This document shows positions 47,201-55,202 of a stretch of 64,000 nt of DNA, in pieces. Below the pieces are notes generated by a model. The model was not told the origin of the DNA, made no database searches, and saw nothing but the letters and a program-made list of their open reading frames with translations. Within the stretch, counting starts at the first letter, position 1; each line of letters opens with the position of its first letter. Source of the stretch: Solirubrobacteraceae bacterium (GTDB lineage Bacteria; Actinomycetota; Thermoleophilia; Solirubrobacterales; Solirubrobacteraceae). The stretch covers positions 17,181-81,180 of the forward strand of contig JAUYGN010000028.1 in NCBI GenBank assembly GCA_030690545.1, written 5' to 3'. A program made the translations under genes and the position numbers.

Positions 47201-47748
47201 AGCTGCCGGAGGTCCGCGTCACCGCCAGCGTCGCGCGTCGGGGCGCGCGCCGCGCGCTCGTCTACCGGATCGGGTCGCGCAACGGCGCCACCGTCCGCTT
47301 CGCCGAGCGCGGTCCGCGCGGCGCGGTCCGGGCGCTCGGCGTGGCGTCGGGGACCGCGGGATCGATCGTGTTCTCACCCGCCGCCGGGCCCGCTGGCCGG
47401 CGCGAGATCGTCGCCTTCGTCGAACGCGGCGACCTGCCGCAGTCGGCGCGCGTCGTCGCACGTTACGTGGCGCCCGTGCCGCGGCGTCCGGCGATCGTGC
47501 GCGGCGTCCGGGCCCGCCGGACGGGCTCGATCGTCACCGTCCGCTGGGTCGGCGTGCCCGCAGCGGCGGGCTACGTCGTCCGCGTCCGCGGCCAGCGCTC
47601 GCGACGGGTGATCGCGCGCATCACCGGACCGAGCACTCGCATCCTGCGCATCACCGGCGTCAGCGCCGACGACGGCCGGCTCCTCGTCACGGTCGCCGCG
47701 CGGGACCGGCAGGGACGCGCGGGTCGCGCCGGGGTCGGCCGCGGGTAG
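44281..47748 (+). CDS. Large secreted protein with Asp-box (BNR) beta-propeller-like N-terminal region
   Basis: 1,155 residues, GTG start, signal peptide 1-24 (SLAILAAAAVIFGLGGSAATA). Residues ~90-430 contain two clear Asp-boxes, STDGGTTWSAP (185-195) and SQDGGRTWGSA (377-387), as in sialidase-type propellers. Residues ~490-870 are long beta-rich repeats of the porin-like or adhesin kind (for example GPNVYFTELRGGFGLDPIRI). The Arg/Gly-rich C-terminal ~200 residues resemble two fibronectin-III-like domains (AIVRGVRARRTGSIVTVRWV). No catalytic Tyr/Arg triad of sialidases is recognised, so enzymatic function is doubtful. Probably a cell-surface or extracellular structural protein. Confidence 0.6.
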   Translation: MRQSLAILAAAAVIFGLGGSAATAIPPAGEQAQAGSAASSSSSKRPLRARGVYRTPGYSGIRRVPRTGPAPPPPSVALSANGWKPDVLVDPAGTAHVVWVEDYDASGANNVNDLLRYCRLPRGASTCTNPSTTPFEPSLTPTEDYAGPRILQIGDGLVVLTTRFPEVRQHPDGATSATTLYAYTSTDGGTTWSAPAIVGNQAASGNALVWGGAAPRISVISDTQTAGTVVQTVTPGAYTRGGALLGPGDEAYSGRLALDGELPVAAFSDLAGNGIVRKLVPGGDPQSPASWTRAVIPDAEVVRIAGGPAGVVLMSRPRAGGPYLARRVADGVPGAATPLPLPPNRTGSIADLDQDPAGGLDAVYRDSIGSSLWRSRSQDGGRTWGSAQLLALAATSGGGIDGPRVAAAADGGGVAVYRRDSTRLTSGTIGLSAFGTLAPTGLPGIGGLAGGGTPGAIAGCDRASVGALRAVPLQGCFLPSVDPQYPGAVVSQGDVDLNGLIVRPDPGVRIVLDPRRKRIDTTGKVRVILRGAGIELTLLHDKLSMQLPAVGAGATLFDFQPGRINLAGFPIAGRIQVQLTATGVRIPLSLALPGAFGGISGSATVLADSGRGVRLDSLQLKLARAPLGPLEVRDLLISYTGSTETWRGKATLGLPPQPGGASLGADVTFVRGRFQMGSFALRPPFPGIALGPNVYFTELRGGFGLDPIRIGVGASFGAFPIAPPRTYTVGVDGDATLTVAGGTVQLGFTGRGNLAGLQIAETVIRATTEGYADLTANFAIDLEIVAIDGSLQAFLDGPRKQFGATASTRVRVAGAPLVGQRAAISNKGIGVCYTFLGAGVYAGYAFGQPIPRGVSTGVGCNLSAYTIERPGPAGARAAQAGGPTFTVSAGTTIQNVELTSAAGTPAVSLLAPDGTVVTPVDAVAAGTLAGPASSLFYPAASRTVVVLRNPRPGRWTVVPDAGSAPISGLRVSRELPEVRVTASVARRGARRALVYRIGSRNGATVRFAERGPRGAVRALGVASGTAGSIVFSPAAGPAGRREIVAFVERGDLPQSARVVARYVAPVPRRPAIVRGVRARRTGSIVTVRWVGVPAAAGYVVRVRGQRSRRVIARITGPSTRILRITGVSADDGRLLVTVAARDRQGRAGRAGVGRG

Positions 47749-47917
47749 ATCGTTCGCGAGGGCACCGGCGTTGCGTCACCGGATCGTCGATCAGCGCCGC
47801 GGACACATCCGCATTTCGGTGGCCAGCCCCGCTCGAGCGATGAATCCGCGCTCCCCCGTTCGTCTCATCGGCTAGAGGGGCCCAGACTGGAGCTCCCGCG
47901 ACCCGAGGAGCATCGAG

Positions 47918-48451
47918 ATGGGAAAGCTGATCGCGACCACGCAGGCCACCGTCGACGGCGTCGTCGACCCGGTCGGCGAGTGGGTGCAGGCGGACGGAGA
48001 CCACGGCCACTACTCGTTCGAGCGCCAGGCACGTTCCAGCGGGCTGGTGCTGGGCCGCAAGACCTACGAGGGCCTCGCGGGGTACTGGCCGAGCCAGTCG
48101 GGCCCGTGGGCGGACATGGTCAACCCGATGCCGAAGTACGTCGGCTCCACCACCCTGTCCGGAGATCTCGGGTGGAACGCGACTCTGCTCGAGGGGGACC
48201 TCGAGCAGGCGATCCCGAAGCTGAAGGACCGGGTCGACGGCGATCTGTTCATGCACGGGAGCGGCGAGCTCGCGTACGCCCTCGCCGAGAAGGGCCTGAT
48301 CGACGAGTACGAGGTCTACCTCAACCCGCTCGTGTGGGGCGAGGGCAACGTCCACGTGCTCGGCGACAGGGGAACCGTCCGGCTGCAGCTCGACGATGTC
48401 AAGCGATTCGACTCCGGAGTGGTCCTGCTCACCTACCTCCCGGCGTCCTGA
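47918..48451 (+). CDS. Dihydrofolate reductase / RibD C-terminal family protein
   Basis: 177 residues with a GAGGAG site before ATG 47918. Begins KLIATTQATVDGVVDPVGEW as in the RibD_C family, with SGLVLGRKTYEGLAGYWPSQ and LFMHGSGELAYALAEKGLIDEY. These stand-alone homologues bind NAD(P)H in a DHFR-like fold; substrates are unknown and they are not the essential folate enzyme. Proximity to the AraC/GyrI-type gene (170 nt downstream) is common in actinobacteria. Confidence 0.8.
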   Translation: MGKLIATTQATVDGVVDPVGEWVQADGDHGHYSFERQARSSGLVLGRKTYEGLAGYWPSQSGPWADMVNPMPKYVGSTTLSGDLGWNATLLEGDLEQAIPKLKDRVDGDLFMHGSGELAYALAEKGLIDEYEVYLNPLVWGEGNVHVLGDRGTVRLQLDDVKRFDSGVVLLTYLPAS

Positions 48452-48473
48452 CCGCGCGGTGCAGGCCGCGGTC
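48450..48473 (+). terminator. Hairpin overlapping the stop of the DHFR-family gene
   Basis: GACCGCG and CGCGGTC, 7-bp perfect stem, 10-nt loop, starting within the TGA stop. Weak but well placed. Confidence 0.35.
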
Positions 48474-48558
48474 CACGGCTCGCGCGGGGATTGAGCGCAC
48501 CCCGGAGCACCCGACGACATCGGGCACCGAACGTCGGGCAGCGCGTCGGGAGCCGACC

Positions 48559-48564
48559 TAGCAT
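48559..48564 (+). promoter_or_regulatory. Possible -10 hexamer TAGCAT for the AraC-type regulator
   Basis: TAGCAT lies 57 nt before the GTG start; unlike most genes of the window, this one has a real leader and a GAGGGAGG ribosome site just before the start. Confidence 0.3.
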
Positions 48565-48621
48565 CCCCGCAGCGAGCTGACGGCACCGGCGACGGACCCG
48601 GGACCGACCCGAGGGAGGACC

Positions 48622-49503
48622 GTGGAGCATTGGAACGAGGCGCTGCGCCTGATCGAGGAGCACCTGGCCGGCGAGATCGACGTGGCCACCCTGGCAAGCG
48701 CGGCGGCGCAGACCTCGGAGCACCACTTCCGGCGAATGTTCTCGACGCTCGCCGGCCTGCCGGTCTCGGAGTACGTGCGGCGCCGGCGTCTGACCCAGGC
48801 GACGGCCGAGATCGTCGACGGCCGGGCCAGCGTGCTCGAGGTCGCGACCACCTACGGCTACGTGTCGGCGGACGCGTTCTCGCGGGCCTTCAAGGCGATG
48901 CACGGAATGACGCCGTCGGAGGCCCGCCGGCCCGGCGCGGTGCTCCGGTCCCAGCCGCGGATGAGCTTTCACCTGACGATCAAAGGACGAAGTGACATGC
49001 AGCATCGACTGATCGAGTTGGACCGCTTCCGGATCGTCGGCAGGATGACCCGGATCCCGATCGTGTACGAGGGGCACAACGCGGCGATCGCCGCGTTCCA
49101 GGCGACGCTCCCGGACGGTCTCGACGACCGCCTCCTGGCGCTCGCCGACGTCGACGCCCTGCCGGGCCGGCTGTTCGTGACCGCGAACATCGAGGAGGGC
49201 GGCGCCGACGACAGCTGGTGCGACTACTACCACTCGGTCGCCACGACGACGCCCGCTGCCGCGCTGCCGGAGGACCTCGACGTCCTCGAGGTCGAGCCGT
49301 CGACGTGGACCGCGTTCCGAGGCGAGGGACCGTTGCCCCAAGCGCTGCAGAACCTGTGGGCCGAGTCCTTCAGCGAGTGGTTCCCCTCGAACCCGTACCG
49401 CGTACTGCCGGGCCCGTCGATGCTGTCGGTCCTCGAGGCCGCCGATGACGGGAGCACGGGGAGCGGCGAGCTGTGGATCCCCGTCGAGCGCACCACGGAC
49501 TGA
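48622..49503 (+). CDS. AraC-family regulator with GyrI-like effector-binding domain
   Basis: 293 residues, GTG start with GAGGGAGG upstream. N-terminal AraC DNA-binding domain (1-105): LIEEHLAGEIDVATLASAAA is the first HTH and VLEVATTYGYVSADAFSRAF the second, followed by the hallmark MHGMTPSEARR. Residues ~125-290 match the GyrI-like/effector-binding fold (RIVGRMTRIPIVYEGHN, LWIPVERTTD at the end). This Rob-like layout binds hydrophobic or cationic drugs and often controls efflux. The adjacent ABC exporter operon is a natural target. Confidence 0.85.
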   Translation: MEHWNEALRLIEEHLAGEIDVATLASAAAQTSEHHFRRMFSTLAGLPVSEYVRRRRLTQATAEIVDGRASVLEVATTYGYVSADAFSRAFKAMHGMTPSEARRPGAVLRSQPRMSFHLTIKGRSDMQHRLIELDRFRIVGRMTRIPIVYEGHNAAIAAFQATLPDGLDDRLLALADVDALPGRLFVTANIEEGGADDSWCDYYHSVATTTPAAALPEDLDVLEVEPSTWTAFRGEGPLPQALQNLWAESFSEWFPSNPYRVLPGPSMLSVLEAADDGSTGSGELWIPVERTTD

Positions 49504-49521
49504 GCCCCGGCGGGCGCCGAT

Positions 49522-49537
49522 GATGACGTTTGTCATC
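49522..49537. promoter_or_regulatory. 16-bp palindrome upstream of the ABC-kinase-regulator operon
   Basis: GATGAC-GTTT-GTCATC, perfect 6-bp arms with a 4-nt spacer, 57-73 bp before the ATG of the ATPase gene and 19 bp after the AraC gene stop. Position and size fit an operator for the NarL-type regulator encoded at the end of the operon, or for the AraC-type protein. Confidence 0.5.
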
Positions 49538-49594
49538 GAGAACTGGTGAGGGTCGGGACTACCGGACGCGCACGGACCGAGCGACGCTGTATGC

Positions 49595-50572
49595 ATGAAC
49601 AACAACCAACGTTCCAATTCAGCGGTTCGGGTCCGCGGACTGCGTCGGACCTACGGGCAGGGGGCTTCGGCGTACGAGGCCGTCCGCGGGGTCGATCTCG
49701 ACGTACCGGTCGGGTCGATCACCGCGCTGCTCGGCACCAACGGCGCCGGGAAGACCTCGATCCTCGAGGTGATCGAGGGGCTGGCCCCGGCAACCGCCGG
49801 CGAGGTCGGCGTGCTGGGGCTCGACCCCGTCGCCGACCGCGCCGTCCTGCGCCGCCGCACGGGGATCCTGCTCCAGCGCAGCGGCTTCTCGGGCGATCTG
49901 ACGGTCCGCGAGACGCTGCGCATGTGGAGCGCGACCCTCACGTCCCCGCGCTCGGTCGACGACATGCTCGCGCTGCTCTCGCTCGAGGACCGGGCCGACG
50001 TGCGCATGCTCGCCCTGTCCGGCGGCGAGACCCGCCGGGTCGACCTCGCGTGCACGTTGATGGGCAGCCCGGAGCTGGTGATCCTCGACGAGCCCACCAC
50101 CGGCCTCGACCCCGAGAGCCGGCGCGAGGTGTGGCAGCTCGTGTCCGGCCTGCGCGACGGCGGCGCCACCGTGCTCATCACCACGCATTACCTCGAGGAG
50201 GCCGAGACGCTCGCCGACCGGCTGGAGATCATGCACGCCGGCCGGATCGTCCGATCGGGGACGCCCACTGAGATCGCGGTAGGGCATCCGTCGAAGATCA
50301 GCTTCGCGAACGTCCCCGACGTGCCCGACGACCTCGCCGAGATCCGCCGCGTCGTCCACGAGCACGGGCGCACGACCCTGGAGACCGACAGGCTCCAGAC
50401 GTCGCTGTCCGCCCTGCTGGCCTGGGCCGCGCACAACGACGTCGCGCTCGACGATCTCGACGCTCGCAGCCCGAGCCTCGAGACCGTGTTCCTCTCGATC
50501 GCCGACGGCCGCGACCCGGCCGACAGCGCACCTCGGGAACCCCTGACCGACGACGAAGGAGCCCTCCGATGA
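49595..50572 (+). CDS. ABC transporter ATP-binding protein (drug exporter type)
   Basis: 325 residues from ATG 49595. Walker A ALLGTNGAGKTSILEV (Thr in place of the usual Pro in GPNGAGK), Q-loop LLQRSGFSGDLTVRETL, signature LSGGETRRVDLACTLM, Walker B LVILDEPTTGLDPES and switch TTHYLEEAETLAD. A DrrA-like C-terminal extension of ~90 residues follows. Signature SGGET instead of SGGQ/M is unusual but tolerated. First gene of a four-gene coupled operon (next start overlaps the stop, ATGA). Confidence 0.85.
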   Translation: MNNNQRSNSAVRVRGLRRTYGQGASAYEAVRGVDLDVPVGSITALLGTNGAGKTSILEVIEGLAPATAGEVGVLGLDPVADRAVLRRRTGILLQRSGFSGDLTVRETLRMWSATLTSPRSVDDMLALLSLEDRADVRMLALSGGETRRVDLACTLMGSPELVILDEPTTGLDPESRREVWQLVSGLRDGGATVLITTHYLEEAETLADRLEIMHAGRIVRSGTPTEIAVGHPSKISFANVPDVPDDLAEIRRVVHEHGRTTLETDRLQTSLSALLAWAAHNDVALDDLDARSPSLETVFLSIADGRDPADSAPREPLTDDEGALR

Positions 50573-51363
50573 CCGCCCTTGCCGATCGCCTCTCGCTCCG
50601 GCGGACCGCGAGCCTGACGCGCTGGAACATGGTCCTGCTCTCGCGCAACCGCCTCGCGCTCTTCTACGCGGCAGTGATGCCGCTGCTGCCGCTCGCGCTG
50701 CTGCTCACCGGCGAGCGCGGGTCCGCGTCCGTCGGTGCGGGCGCCATCGTCACGATGTTCCTCGTCATCGCGCTCTTCCCCGTCTACTACAACGTGCTCG
50801 CCCAGTTCGTCAGTCGCCGCGACGAGCTCGTGCTCAAGCGCATGCGCACCGGCGAGACACGCGACACCGAGCTGCTGGCCAGCGTCGCGCTGCCGGGGGC
50901 GCTGATCGCGCTGGTCCTCAGCGCGGTCGCGCTCCCGATCTCCGTCGCCCTCGGCCAGTCGCTGCCGGTGAACCCGCTGCTCTACATGGCACTGGCGGTG
51001 CTGGCGGTCATCATGTTCTCCGCGTTCGCCTACTGGACCGCGGCGTGGACCAAGAACGCCGAGGCAGCTCAGCTGACCAGCATGCCGATCATCATCCTGG
51101 CCTCCCTCGGGCCGCTGACCAACTCGATCCCCGAGATGGCGGACCGGCTGCGCGACGTCCTGTCGCTCACGCCGGGAGCGGCGCTGTCGGACCTCGTGCG
51201 GATCGGCTGGTTCGGCCTCGACGGCCCGGGCGCCGAGCAGGCGACGCTGACGTTCGCCGAGACCTGGGGCCAGGCGGCCGGACCGCTCGTCGTGATGGCG
51301 GCCTGGACGTACGTGGCCGTCGTGCTCGCCCGGCGCTCGATGCGGTGGGAGCCGCGCGCCTGA
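50569..51363 (+). CDS. ABC-2 type permease
   Basis: 264 residues, six hydrophobic segments. NMVLLSRNRLALFYAAVMPL opens TM1 and a cytoplasmic loop FVSRRDELVLKRMRTGETRD follows TM2, typical of DrrB/YhaP-like permeases. Pairs with the ATPase encoded just upstream by an ATGA overlap. Its own stop overlaps the kinase start (TGATG). Substrate unknown; drug or peptide efflux likely from the neighbourhood. Confidence 0.8.
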   Translation: MTALADRLSLRRTASLTRWNMVLLSRNRLALFYAAVMPLLPLALLLTGERGSASVGAGAIVTMFLVIALFPVYYNVLAQFVSRRDELVLKRMRTGETRDTELLASVALPGALIALVLSAVALPISVALGQSLPVNPLLYMALAVLAVIMFSAFAYWTAAWTKNAEAAQLTSMPIIILASLGPLTNSIPEMADRLRDVLSLTPGAALSDLVRIGWFGLDGPGAEQATLTFAETWGQAAGPLVVMAAWTYVAVVLARRSMRWEPRA

Positions 51364-52541
51364 TGAGGACGAGGCTCGGCAGGCGGCGTCGCTGGTCGGA
51401 CCTCAACGGGGTGGAGCGTGTCGGGCTGTACACCCGCCAGTCGTTGTACCTCGTGCTCTGCGGCATCAACGGCTACGCCCTGATGAACGTGGCGCCCGCG
51501 CTCGACGATCGCGGGCAGGCGGCGGCGCTCGTGGGCGGAGGGGCCGCCGTGACCGCCCTCGGCGTCGCCGCCGCGATGTCCGTGCTGCGGCGCTTCCCGG
51601 CCGTTCGGCCGCTGCCCTGGCGTCGCCTCGCGCCGCTGCTGGCGGCCTGCGGCGCGTACGTCGCGATCGCCGTGACGGCGTGGGCGGGAGATGCTCGCGG
51701 CGCCGCGGTGACGGTCGTGGTCGCCAGCCTGACGCTGGCGCTCGGGCTGTTGCCGGGCCGCCGGCTCGCCTTCGCCCTCATGGCGCTCGCCGGACTGCTC
51801 TTCGGGATCAGCGGCGGGGAGGCGTCCGACGTCGCCGCGGGCCTGCTGTTCGCCGGAGCGCTGCTCTTCACCGGCCGCGCGTCGATCTGGATCCTCGGGA
51901 TCGTCACGGACCTGGACGCCGCCCGGCAGGCCCAGGCCCAGCTGGCGGTGGCGGAGGAGCGCCTGCGGTTCTCGCGCGACGTGCACGACGTCCTCGGCCG
52001 ACGGCTGTCGACGATCGCAGTCCAGGCCGAGCTGGCCGCCACCCTCGCCAAGCGGGGCGACGAGCGTGCCGCCGACCGGATGCTGGAGGTGCGCAGCGTG
52101 GCGCACGAGGCGCTTCGCGAGGCCCGCGAGCTGGCGCGCGGCTACCGCTCCACCGACTTCCCCACGGAGCTGGAGGGTGCCCGCTCGCTGCTCCGCTCGG
52201 CCGGCATCGACGTCCGGCTGAGCGTCGACGCGATGCCGCGCGCATGGCACGAGGCCGCCGCCTGGGTCGTGCGCGAGAGCGTCACGAACGTTCTGCGACA
52301 TTCCAATGCGCACCTCGTCGACATCGAGTACGCCGACGGGCAGCTCCGGGTCGGCAACGACGGTGCCCGCCCCGGCGGCTCGCCCGACGGCTCCGGGTTG
52401 CGAGGGCTGCGCGAGCGCCTCTCCCCGCTGGGAGCCTCGCTGGTCGCGCAACCGGACGGCGGCGACCGCTGGGCCGTCGTCGCGCAGTTCCCGGGCACCG
52501 GACCGCTCAGCGCCACCGACAAGACGGGCCTTCGCACATGA
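51363..52541 (+). CDS. Sensor histidine kinase, NarL/DesK type
   Basis: 392 residues from ATG 51363. Six or so transmembrane helices between ~30 and 185 with short loops, then the dimerisation helix LRFSRDVHDVLGRRLS (His208) and a HATPase domain with WVVRESVTNVLRHSNAHLVD and GSGLRGLRERLSPLGASL. No extracellular sensor, hence an intramembrane-sensing kinase. Such kinases encoded with ABC exporters commonly sense cell-wall-active peptides or membrane change. Coupled on both sides by overlaps. Confidence 0.85.
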   Translation: MRTRLGRRRRWSDLNGVERVGLYTRQSLYLVLCGINGYALMNVAPALDDRGQAAALVGGGAAVTALGVAAAMSVLRRFPAVRPLPWRRLAPLLAACGAYVAIAVTAWAGDARGAAVTVVVASLTLALGLLPGRRLAFALMALAGLLFGISGGEASDVAAGLLFAGALLFTGRASIWILGIVTDLDAARQAQAQLAVAEERLRFSRDVHDVLGRRLSTIAVQAELAATLAKRGDERAADRMLEVRSVAHEALREARELARGYRSTDFPTELEGARSLLRSAGIDVRLSVDAMPRAWHEAAAWVVRESVTNVLRHSNAHLVDIEYADGQLRVGNDGARPGGSPDGSGLRGLRERLSPLGASLVAQPDGGDRWAVVAQFPGTGPLSATDKTGLRT

Positions 52542-53152
52542 GCACACAGATCCGCATCCTGCTCGCCGACGACGAGCACCTCATCCGCACCGCGCTGGCG
52601 CAGATGCTCGACCTCGAGGACGATCTCTCCGTCGTAGCCGAGGCGGTGGACGGAGAGCACGCCGTCACCGCGGCGGTGAAGCACGCCGTCGACGTGGCCG
52701 TGCTCGACCTGCAGATGCCGAAGCTCGACGGGATCGCCGTGGCCGAGCAGCTCACCGAGCAGCTTCCCGGCTGCCGCTGCGTCATCATCACGAGCCACGG
52801 ACGGCCCGGGCATCTCAAGCGGGCCCTCGCCGCCGGGGTGCGCGGCTTCCTGCCGAAGACGACGTCCGCGGTGATCCTCGCCTCGGTGGTCCGCACCGTG
52901 CACGACGGCGGGCGCCACGTCGATCCCGAGCTGGCCGCCGAGGCGATCGCCGCCGGCGACAGCCCGTTGACGCCCCGTGAGGCGGACGTCCTCGAGCTCG
53001 CCGCGACCGGCGCCCCGATCGACGACATCGCCGACCGGGCGGCGCTCTCCCCGGGCACGGTGCGCAACTACCTCTCGAATGCGATGACGAAGCTGAACGC
53101 GGCGAACCGCCACGAGGCCGTCGCCATCGCCCGACGCCTGGGCTGGATCTGA
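52538..53152 (+). CDS. NarL/LuxR-type response regulator
   Basis: 204 residues. Receiver: ADDEHLIRTALAQML, phosphoacceptor Asp57 in VAVLDLQMPKLDGIAVA, Lys in GFLPKTTSA. C-terminal LuxR HTH: SPLTPREADVLELAATGAPI, DRAALSPGTVRNYLSNAMTKL, ending ANRHEAVAIARRLGW. Resembles DesR. Last gene of the exporter operon, with the tRNA-Asp fragment of the integrative element 64 bp downstream. The 49522 palindrome is a plausible autoregulatory site. Confidence 0.87.
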   Translation: MSTQIRILLADDEHLIRTALAQMLDLEDDLSVVAEAVDGEHAVTAAVKHAVDVAVLDLQMPKLDGIAVAEQLTEQLPGCRCVIITSHGRPGHLKRALAAGVRGFLPKTTSAVILASVVRTVHDGGRHVDPELAAEAIAAGDSPLTPREADVLELAATGAPIDDIADRAALSPGTVRNYLSNAMTKLNAANRHEAVAIARRLGWI

Positions 53153-53216
53153 GCCGCGACACGGCGACGTGCAGACGCGCCTCGCGTGCGCGCACGCAGT
53201 GGCTCCGTCTGGTATC

Positions 53217-53262
53217 GAGCGGGAGCGACGGGACTCGAACCCGCGACCTCCGGCGTGACAGG
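53217..53262 (-). repeat. Left attachment site: displaced 3' half of tRNA-Asp
   Basis: 46 bp identical to 62916-62961. It contains the 3' part of the anticodon loop, T arm and acceptor strand of tRNA-Asp but no 5' half, so it is the original chromosomal tRNA end cut off by the insertion. Identity stops sharply at both sides. Confidence 0.85.
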
Positions 53263-53856
53263 AGGCTCGGGGGTGCGGGCATGACGCGCATGCCTGGCGA
53301 ATCCGGGCTCGAGCGGCAGTGATGGCGCGGCCTGGGCGGGCGCGCGGGTGCAAGCGGGCACACTGTGGGCATGCTGTCCCGCGTCCTCGGAGCCGTAGTC
53401 TTGCTCTCCGAGCGCGGCTTGTTCTCTGCTGCTCAGCCGGCCGTGCCGCGGTCCGTCGTCCGGAGGGCGTCAGCCCGGAGGACCGGCGGAGCCGCAGGCA
53501 GCGGCATGGCCGGTGGCGGCGCGAAGCGCCGCCCTTGATGAAGTAGAGAAGGTCATCACGACGACCTCCTGGCTCAGCGGGGTCGAACCGCGTTGGCCGT
53601 CGACGCGCGGCGCCGCGACGCGCACCTTCAGCCTGGGGACCCGCTCGAATACCGACAACGAGCCTGGTCGCCGCATCGCGCGCTTGGACAGCGCACACCA
53701 CTATCCGCGACGGGCGACCACGTCGTCCGGTCGGATCTTCAGACTTACCGATTGGGTGATGCAATTGACGGAGTCCCCCTTCGTTATCCGTCCTGGTTTC
53801 CGGGTGGGAGTCGACGGCCAACCCGCCCGAGGGGTCTCTACGAGCGGGAGGATCTG
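53263..53856. other. Gene-free left end of the element
   Basis: 594 bp without a gene I can support. It holds a strong hairpin at 53515-53533 (GGCGGCGC-GAA-GCGCCGCC). The open frame running into 53857 lacks a start and codon bias. The region could hold replication or transfer sites of the element (AICEs keep a cis site for translocase and an origin), but no named motif is visible. Confidence 0.4.
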
Positions 53857-55089
53857 ATGGGCGCCGCCCTGCTCATGCTCGCGTGCGCTGGGATCGCGGC
53901 GCTTTGTGCACGCCGCGAGTGGTCCCGGCTCGCGGATCCGCGAACGGTGATGCCAGCCGACCGGCTGCGCGTTCGCTCCAATGTGGCCGGCGCACTCGTT
54001 TACGCAGTCATGTTCTTCGGCGGTGGCAGCCTGCTGGTACTCGCCACGGTCGGGGTCCACACGGTTGCGGTCGCCACCGTCGTTCGGGTCGTATTCCTTG
54101 TGACTGCGGGCGCGTTTGTGGTGCTGCGCGTCTGGGCATGGGTCGTGGCGCAGCTTGCTCAGCGCGAGGCGGCGCAGCGCAATGCTTTTCTGGGCTTGCC
54201 CCGCAAGCGGCGTCTGTGGTGGGCCGGTGCCGTTGCCGGCGCTGTCGTGATCGTCACCTTGCTGACGCTGATTGTGTGGCTGCTCGTCTGGATCTCGATG
54301 CATCCCGGCCAGGTGCCGTCTGCGTCGGGTGACAGCAGCCCGGCGGGCTTCGAGATCCTCGTGGGTGGGATCCTGCTCGCGATCGCTGGCTATGTGGTCC
54401 AGAGACTGCGGCGGCGGAATTGCGACCGCGAGCATGCGGCGGCCGTTGCCGCGCACGCGCGCGACGATGTCCTCGTTGACGCGCTTGCGGTCGTGTTGCC
54501 TGCGCGTCCGGAGTTGTGCGGACTGTCACACGAGGTGTGGGACGCTCGGCTCCGGACCGCGCGCCTGTGGCGCCGTGCGCTGCTGTGGCCGTTGCGGTGG
54601 GGTACGACAGCGGGCGTGCTCGTTCAGGCGCCCGACTGGTTGCCACGCGCGATCGTTATCGATCAGAACCCGTGGCGGCGCTGCTACTGGGCTGCCGACC
54701 TGGCCGACCGCAGCACCGATCTGCTCGGCGTCGCGGTCGCGCCGCCAGCCAGCGCGCGGCCGTCCGCTGCGCGGCGACTGCATTACGCGGCCGGCGGTCG
54801 CGCGTTCGCGCCGGCTGCATCAGGCCTTCTCTTCTCTGGCGTCGCGGTGCTCTCCATCGCGCGCATCGACCTAACCTCGGGGACAGCGATCGCGATTGCG
54901 ATCGCGATCGGAGCCGTGATGGCTGCCATCCCATGGGGCGGGTGCCGCGTTCGCCCCGCCGATGCGCTGTCTCCCGACGACCTTGAACTTCTCAGCAGGC
55001 TCACACGTCTCGGCGGACACGATGCCGTCGTGGCGCACCAGAAGTTGTGGGGCAGCCTTCGCGTGGTGATCCCTCGCGGGCGCACCTGA
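53857..55089 (+). CDS. Membrane protein of unknown function carried by the element
   Basis: 410 residues from ATG 53857 with a GGGAGGAT site. Hydrophobic helices near 5-20, 48-70, 72-98, 128-152, 165-185 and a pair near 315-360 containing TAIAIAIAIGAVMAAIP. Large hydrophilic central part (about 190-310) contains three Cys and many Trp (DARLRTARLWRRALLWPLRW). No family recognised. The codon use is less GC-biased than the chromosome, in keeping with acquisition. Might be a spread/transfer-pore or cargo protein; position (left end, separate from tra genes) favours cargo. Confidence 0.6.
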   Translation: MGAALLMLACAGIAALCARREWSRLADPRTVMPADRLRVRSNVAGALVYAVMFFGGGSLLVLATVGVHTVAVATVVRVVFLVTAGAFVVLRVWAWVVAQLAQREAAQRNAFLGLPRKRRLWWAGAVAGAVVIVTLLTLIVWLLVWISMHPGQVPSASGDSSPAGFEILVGGILLAIAGYVVQRLRRRNCDREHAAAVAAHARDDVLVDALAVVLPARPELCGLSHEVWDARLRTARLWRRALLWPLRWGTTAGVLVQAPDWLPRAIVIDQNPWRRCYWAADLADRSTDLLGVAVAPPASARPSAARRLHYAAGGRAFAPAASGLLFSGVAVLSIARIDLTSGTAIAIAIAIGAVMAAIPWGGCRVRPADALSPDDLELLSRLTRLGGHDAVVAHQKLWGSLRVVIPRGRT

Positions 55090-55202
55090 GCAACCGCCCG
55101 CCGCGCGCCCGGGCGTGGCCAAGCCCGACTCATGCGCGCAAGTTCCTACGCTCCGCTCACGTCGACATCTACGTGGTCCGACGTTGCCGAGCGGGCCGCG
55201 GA

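Noticed and set aside
53217..53262. A second tRNA-Asp gene
   Set aside because: Only the 3' half is present (no acceptor 5' strand, D arm or 5' anticodon stem); it is the left att copy.
53319..53546. 75-codon ORF at the left end of the element
   Set aside because: Arginine-rich, spans the hairpin at 53515-53533, no ribosome site and no codon bias; judged noise.
53593..53856. Longer N-terminus for the element membrane protein
   Set aside because: The upstream 88 codons are polar and Arg/Pro-rich; a good ribosome site and hydrophobic start are at 53857.
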